Shown here: one piece after another, positions 34,193 to 38,436 of the stretch
Layout of the letters: every line of letters starts with the position of its first letter
Position numbering within the stretch: position 1 is the first letter of the stretch
Source of the DNA: Gammaproteobacteria bacterium
GTDB taxonomy: Bacteria; Pseudomonadota; Gammaproteobacteria; Methylococcales; Methylomonadaceae
Length of the DNA: 38,436 nt
Direction: 5' to 3'
NCBI GenBank assembly: GCA_018830325.1
Contig: JAHJSQ010000123.1
Coordinates: 1-38,436 of the forward strand
Notes under the pieces: model-generated
Database searches by the model: none
Seen by the model: only the letters and a program-made list of their open reading frames with translations
Told to the model about the DNA's origin: nothing
Translations under genes and position numbers: made by a program

Positions 34193-36814
34193 ATGAAAAC
34201 TAAAATCCTTACTTTATTGATTTTACCTTTGTTGGTTTGGGTCAATTTAAGCATCTGGAACTATCTGAATTATCCACTCAAAATACAATCTTGGGATAAT
34301 GTCATGAAAGGAGTAACTTACAGCCCGATGCGGAGGGATTTCGACCCCGGGAACAGCAGCCCTCCTACCCAAAATCAAATCGAAGACGATCTAAAGCTGC
34401 TTGCCGGCAAAGTACATGCGGTAAGAACCTATAGCGCTCTGGATGGTTTGGAATTCGTTCCCGAATTGGCGGATAAATACGACCTGAACGTAACGATGGG
34501 CGCATGGATCGATACCGATCTCGACAAGAACCGGCGCGAAATTGAAAGTTTGATCGCGCTCAGCAATCAAAACTCGCCGACGATCGTACGCTTGTTGGTC
34601 GGTAATGAGGTGTTGTTGCGTAAAGATATCGCACCCGATCAATTGATCGCTCATATCCGCGAAGTGAAAGCACGCACTTGGCGCCCGGTCAGCACATCGG
34701 AAACCTGGGACATGTGGTTGGCGCATCCCGAACTGGCTAATGAAGTCGATTTCATCGCTTTGCATATATTGCCGTACTGGGAAGGCTTGTCGATCGATGC
34801 AGCAGTCGAATACGTGTTCTACCGCTTCAATGCGATGCGCGAAGCATTTCCGAATAAACCCATCATCATAACCGAAGTCGGCTGGCCTTCCGACGGACAA
34901 CCGTTTAAAAACGCCACCGCATCGCTGGCGAATCAAGCCCAGTTTTTAAGACAATTTCTCAACCGCGCGACCGAGCAAAAAATCACCTACTACGTCATTG
35001 AAGCCTTCGACCAACCCTGGAAAGTGGAACTCGAAGGCTCGGCCGGGGCTTATTGGGGAATATTCAACGCCGATCGAGAATTAAAATTTCCGATGAAAGG
35101 CGATGTCACGCCGATGCCGGATTGGCAAGCCTGGGCGACCGGCGCCGCTGTTTTAAGCATCTTCTTGATGGCTTTATTTCTATTCAGCCGCCACCGAAGA
35201 TTGAAATTACCCGGCAAGATTTTCTTCGGCATCGTCGCAAATTTGGCCGCGTCGGTCATTCTATGGTCCGCGGCAGTAGCGGCCCAGCAATACCAAACCG
35301 GGGTCTCATTGGTATTCTGGACACTGCTGTTGCTAATGCAGGCAATGGCTGTCGTTATTCTATTGACCGAAAGCATGGAAATCGCCGAAGTCCTGTGGCA
35401 CCGCAAAGGCAAGCGCACGTTTAAACCGCTACAACCAGCGGCCGGCTTCACATTTCCCAAAGTGTCGGTGCACCTGCCGATTCATAACGAACCACCTGAA
35501 ATGGTACGTGAAACGCTTGAGGCATTGGCAGGCGTCGATTATCCGAATCTTGAGGTATTGGTGCTCGACAACAACACCAAAGACCCGGCCGTTTGGGAAC
35601 CGGTACAAAAAGATTGCGAACGGCTTGGCGACGTATTCAGATTTTTCCACCTGGAAAACTGGCCCGGCTTCAAGGCAGGCGCGATCAACTTCGGACTGGA
35701 ACATACCGCACCCGATGCCGAGATTGTCGCCGTGATCGATAGCGATTACATCATTTCGCCCAATTGGTTGAAATCTATGGTGCCTTATTTCGCGGACGAC
35801 AAAGTCGGTTTCGTGCAGTCGCCCCAAGATTATCGCGATCGAGGTCTCAGCACATTCAAGTCGATGTGTTACTGGGAATATGCCGGATTTTTCAATATCG
35901 GCATGGTACAACGCAACGAATACAACGCAATCATACAGCACGGCACGATGACAATGATTCGCAAATCTGCGTTGCTCGAAGCGGGCCGTTGGGGAGAGTG
36001 GTGTATTTGTGAGGACAGCGAACTAGGCTTGCGCCTTTATGAAGCCGGGTACGATTCGGTCTATTGCAAGGACTCGTTCGGACAGGGTCTCATGCCGGAT
36101 ACGTTTTCGGGTTACATGACACAGCGATTCCGCTGGGTGTACGGAGCGATGCAAATCATCAAACATCATTGGCGGCAATTTTTGCCCGGCAAACAATCTA
36201 CACTGACCACCGCGCAACGCTATTATTTCATCGCCGGCTGGCTGCCTTGGTTTTCCGATGCGTTGGCGTTACTTTTGACGATTGCCAGCTTAATCATGAC
36301 GACATTACTGGTCGCCGATCCGCTGCGCAGCGAATTACCGATAAATGCGTTGTTGCTGCCGACCATCGGTTTGTTCTGCTTCAAAATTTTCCGTACGTTA
36401 TGGTTATACAAGGCCCGCGTTAACTGTTCGACTCTGCAATCGCTCGGAGCCGCATTATCCGGCTTATCCTTAACGCATACCGTCGCTAAAGGCACGCTTC
36501 AGGGCTTGCTTACCTCCGGAAAACCGTTCATGCGTACGCCGAAACTCGAAAAACAAGGCCCTTTCATCGCGGGCCTCGCTACGATCTGGCAAGAGCTCTT
36601 GTTGCTGAGCTTGCTCGGCTTGGCGATTTCTTCGATGTTATCAATCGATCATTTCGACAATTTGAGCGGCCGGCTCTGGGTTGCCGTACTCTCGGTGCAA
36701 ACGGTACCCTATATAGCGACACTTTTGACCTTGCTATTCAGTATCGCGCCCAATTATTATCCCAGACCGGCAACACAAGCCATCGAGAGCCCGCAAGATA
36801 AGGAACTGTTATAA
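34193..36814 (+). CDS. Bifunctional GH17-GT2 beta-glucan synthase, NdvB-like
   Basis: This 873-residue inner-membrane protein probably makes beta-1,3/1,6-linked, possibly cyclic, periplasmic glucans from UDP-glucose. After an N-terminal membrane anchor, a periplasmic GH17 domain (about 30-300) carries acid/base E139 in VGNEV and nucleophile E228 in TEVGWPS, which fits transglycosylation or cyclisation. Membrane helices (about 310-395) lead to a cytoplasmic GT2 domain with D516-S-D518, ED (607-608) and QRFRW (644-648), then further membrane helices. Domain order and length match Pseudomonas NdvB (PA1163). All catalytic residues are present. Such glucans serve osmoadaptation and biofilm tolerance in related bacteria. 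Confidence 0.9.
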   Translation: MKTKILTLLILPLLVWVNLSIWNYLNYPLKIQSWDNVMKGVTYSPMRRDFDPGNSSPPTQNQIEDDLKLLAGKVHAVRTYSALDGLEFVPELADKYDLNVTMGAWIDTDLDKNRREIESLIALSNQNSPTIVRLLVGNEVLLRKDIAPDQLIAHIREVKARTWRPVSTSETWDMWLAHPELANEVDFIALHILPYWEGLSIDAAVEYVFYRFNAMREAFPNKPIIITEVGWPSDGQPFKNATASLANQAQFLRQFLNRATEQKITYYVIEAFDQPWKVELEGSAGAYWGIFNADRELKFPMKGDVTPMPDWQAWATGAAVLSIFLMALFLFSRHRRLKLPGKIFFGIVANLAASVILWSAAVAAQQYQTGVSLVFWTLLLLMQAMAVVILLTESMEIAEVLWHRKGKRTFKPLQPAAGFTFPKVSVHLPIHNEPPEMVRETLEALAGVDYPNLEVLVLDNNTKDPAVWEPVQKDCERLGDVFRFFHLENWPGFKAGAINFGLEHTAPDAEIVAVIDSDYIISPNWLKSMVPYFADDKVGFVQSPQDYRDRGLSTFKSMCYWEYAGFFNIGMVQRNEYNAIIQHGTMTMIRKSALLEAGRWGEWCICEDSELGLRLYEAGYDSVYCKDSFGQGLMPDTFSGYMTQRFRWVYGAMQIIKHHWRQFLPGKQSTLTTAQRYYFIAGWLPWFSDALALLLTIASLIMTTLLVADPLRSELPINALLLPTIGLFCFKIFRTLWLYKARVNCSTLQSLGAALSGLSLTHTVAKGTLQGLLTSGKPFMRTPKLEKQGPFIAGLATIWQELLLLSLLGLAISSMLSIDHFDNLSGRLWVAVLSVQTVPYIATLLTLLFSIAPNYYPRPATQAIESPQDKELL

Positions 36815-36856
36815 GGATTCCCCACGGTTTCGACCGAACGCGCTCCGCTACTACAC

Positions 36857-36885
36857 GGGATTCCGGCACGGATTGCCGGAATCCC
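36857..36885. repeat. REP-like hairpin between convergent genes
   Basis: GGGATTCCGGCA (36857-36868) and TGCCGGAATCCC (36874-36885) form a perfect 12-bp stem with a 5-base loop. It lies 43 bases past the glucan synthase stop and 36 bases before the convergent gene's stop. It may stop or stabilise both transcripts, but there is no U-tract. Confidence 0.7.
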
Positions 36886-36921
36886 GAACGGATTGTAAGA
36901 CGCAGCGAATAGCGCACCCGC

Positions 36922-38289
36922 TTATGACTTCGGCAACTCGCCGACCCGTTTTCCGACGCGATACAAGCTCCAGGCTAGTACCGCCAACATAATGACTATC
37001 GCCCCGACTAGAAACCATCGGCTGTTCAATAATTCGTTCATATCCGGCGGCAGATCAATCGCTTCAGAGGCGACTTCATCGTCCAGTTCGGCGGCAATAC
37101 TCGGATAACCTCGGCGCAACAACTCCAGAATCGGCGCGGTATCGTAACGAGCCGATTCGGCCCTGTCATTCCCATAATAGAGTCGATAGCGGTTACCGGG
37201 ATCGCTAAGAAACAGCAATCGATAACCGTTTCCGACACCGTTGATGCCGATAATATCCAGCGGCGGACTATCTTGATTATGAATCACGATGCGGTAATTC
37301 GCCCGGCGCTGTTCGGAAAAACCGATTCGGCTTTGCTCGTGGCTAATATCCTGAAAATTCAACGCTTCCAGTGTGGCCCTGCCGATCGTTTGCCAGCGGG
37401 ATTCGATGCCGTGTTGCAGCGGAATTTGCACTTCCGCGTTACGGCTGAAATTGAGCGTACCGGTTTTGACCACAAAACCGGTCAACGGTTGGCGCTGCGT
37501 TTTGATGTCGATCACTGTCGTTTTAAGCTCGTCGTCTTGGCTGACCGCAGAATCCTCGACCGCATAATCGAACGATTTTGCTTCTTTCGGTACGGTTTCA
37601 GTCTGTTTATGCCAAAAGTCGATGCGCTCGATACGCAACGCTTCGTAATGCAGACCGCGCCGTTCAGACCGTTGCAGCTCTTCCCCGTCTTCCAACAATC
37701 GAGTCAGTTCCGTCAGATTGGCAAGATGAGTTTGAGCCGCCTTGTCCACGGTAATTTTAAAATGCCGATACTGATTGGCCGGTAATTCGACGTCCCGCTG
37801 ATCGACCGCGATATAACGGGAATAATCGTAGATCGGCGCATTCTCGACCAACAGGTGCCACTCGAGGCCGTCGGCGGAGCCGTGAATTTGTAGCCCGTAT
37901 TCGAAATCCCGCTGCTGGGTCACGATCGTCAAACCGTCGGCGTTAACTGCGCCCTTGTCCAATTTAGCCGTAACGACAATACCCTCTTCGCCGATTTTGT
38001 TGAAGGACTCGATTACACTGTCGATGGCATGCCGGCTAACAACTCTCTTGCTGACGGCGATTTTTTGCATTAAATAAGGTATTTCGACGCCGTTTCGATC
38101 CTTGATGCGAAGGTCTCGATAATCGTCGCCGGCGGCGTTATAGATCGAATCGTCCAAAGTCATGCCGAGCAGGCTTTGCCCACCGTCATCCTGCCAAACA
38201 ACGGACCGGCTGAACCGGTATCCCATGAAATCGCCGGCCCATACAACCGGACTCAATAAACCGGCGAATAATAAAATTTTAGCGATCAT
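36922..38289 (-). CDS. DUF3999-like exported membrane protein
   Basis: This 455-residue protein has a signal peptide (MIAKILLFAGLLSPVVWAGD), a long periplasmic beta-rich region with discoidin-like repeats, and one C-terminal membrane segment (about 425-445) ending in a basic tail. The architecture fits DUF3999, usually found next to a DUF2339 membrane protein; such a gene could lie beyond the window's right edge. I start at the ATG of 38289 because a signal peptide follows directly. An in-frame ATG at 38418 would add 43 unconserved residues. The ribosome site is weak. Function is unknown. Confidence 0.8.
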   Translation of the reverse strand: MIAKILLFAGLLSPVVWAGDFMGYRFSRSVVWQDDGGQSLLGMTLDDSIYNAAGDDYRDLRIKDRNGVEIPYLMQKIAVSKRVVSRHAIDSVIESFNKIGEEGIVVTAKLDKGAVNADGLTIVTQQRDFEYGLQIHGSADGLEWHLLVENAPIYDYSRYIAVDQRDVELPANQYRHFKITVDKAAQTHLANLTELTRLLEDGEELQRSERRGLHYEALRIERIDFWHKQTETVPKEAKSFDYAVEDSAVSQDDELKTTVIDIKTQRQPLTGFVVKTGTLNFSRNAEVQIPLQHGIESRWQTIGRATLEALNFQDISHEQSRIGFSEQRRANYRIVIHNQDSPPLDIIGINGVGNGYRLLFLSDPGNRYRLYYGNDRAESARYDTAPILELLRRGYPSIAAELDDEVASEAIDLPPDMNELLNSRWFLVGAIVIMLAVLAWSLYRVGKRVGELPKS

Positions 38290-38436
38290 GTCGTTCGCTG
38301 AAAATCTTGGAAACGGAGCGTTAGCGAAGTGAAGATTTTTAGTCCCCGATAGCCGTAGCGCCGGGTGTTTTGCCGGAGTCTGCGCGAATAGCGCAGGCGG
38401 AGGCAAAATACAAGGCATCGCGACACGGCGTAAAGC

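Noticed and set aside
38290-38418. N-terminal extension of the DUF3999-like protein
   Set aside because: It places 43 residues before an evident signal peptide.

Overview
The window looks like a chromosomal segment of a gammaproteobacterium, most plausibly an obligate methylotroph or methanotroph of the Methylomicrobium/Methylotuvimicrobium type. This is inferred from a complete soluble NAD-linked, molybdenum-type formate dehydrogenase operon, two pyrophosphatases (one soluble, one membrane-pumping), moderate GC, and intergenic spacers packed with short transposon-like repeats. No methane or methanol oxidation gene lies in the window, so the assignment stays tentative. No phage, full insertion sequence or CRISPR array was found.

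Layout. 1-3643: a repeat-rich left end with a 165-bp MITE-like element, soluble inorganic pyrophosphatase (ppa) and an exported choice-of-anchor I beta-propeller-like protein. 3644-5428: a lone GspE/PilB-type ATPase. 6100-11316: a type I secretion set (ABC transporter, HlyD adaptor, TolC-like lipoprotein) with no recognisable substrate gene; its ABC protein has a degenerate H-loop and signature. 11378-15628: a minus-strand four-gene operon coding for a TiaS-like ATP-binding protein, a small polytopic membrane protein (perhaps an ECF S-component), a TonB-dependent receptor with an 11-glycine loop, and a membrane-anchored protein of unknown function. This is the best candidate in the window for an undescribed system, probably uptake and processing of an unknown ligand.

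16297-23612: a divergently transcribed excisionase-HTH/PBP-like regulator, then fdsG-fdsB-fdsA-fdhD-fdsD, which together oxidise formate to CO2 with NAD+ reduction. The divergent spacer holds a perfect -10 box and two palindromes. 23688-24586: a toxin-antitoxin pair (PIN-like DUF3368 toxin, UPF0175-like antitoxin) with a 50-bp remnant of a paralogous toxin beside it. 24988-27156: membrane pyrophosphatase hppA. 27375-30669: a retropepsin-like protease, an anchored alpha/beta hydrolase bracketed by two direct copies of a second MITE family (one copy supplies the hydrolase stop codon), and small membrane proteins. 30700-33618: a HelD-like helicase with an inserted nuclease-like segment and C-terminal zinc fingers. 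34015-34090: tRNA-Thr(CGU) with its own promoter and terminator. 34193-36814: a GH17-GT2 beta-glucan synthase of the NdvB type. 36922-38289: a DUF3999-like exported protein.
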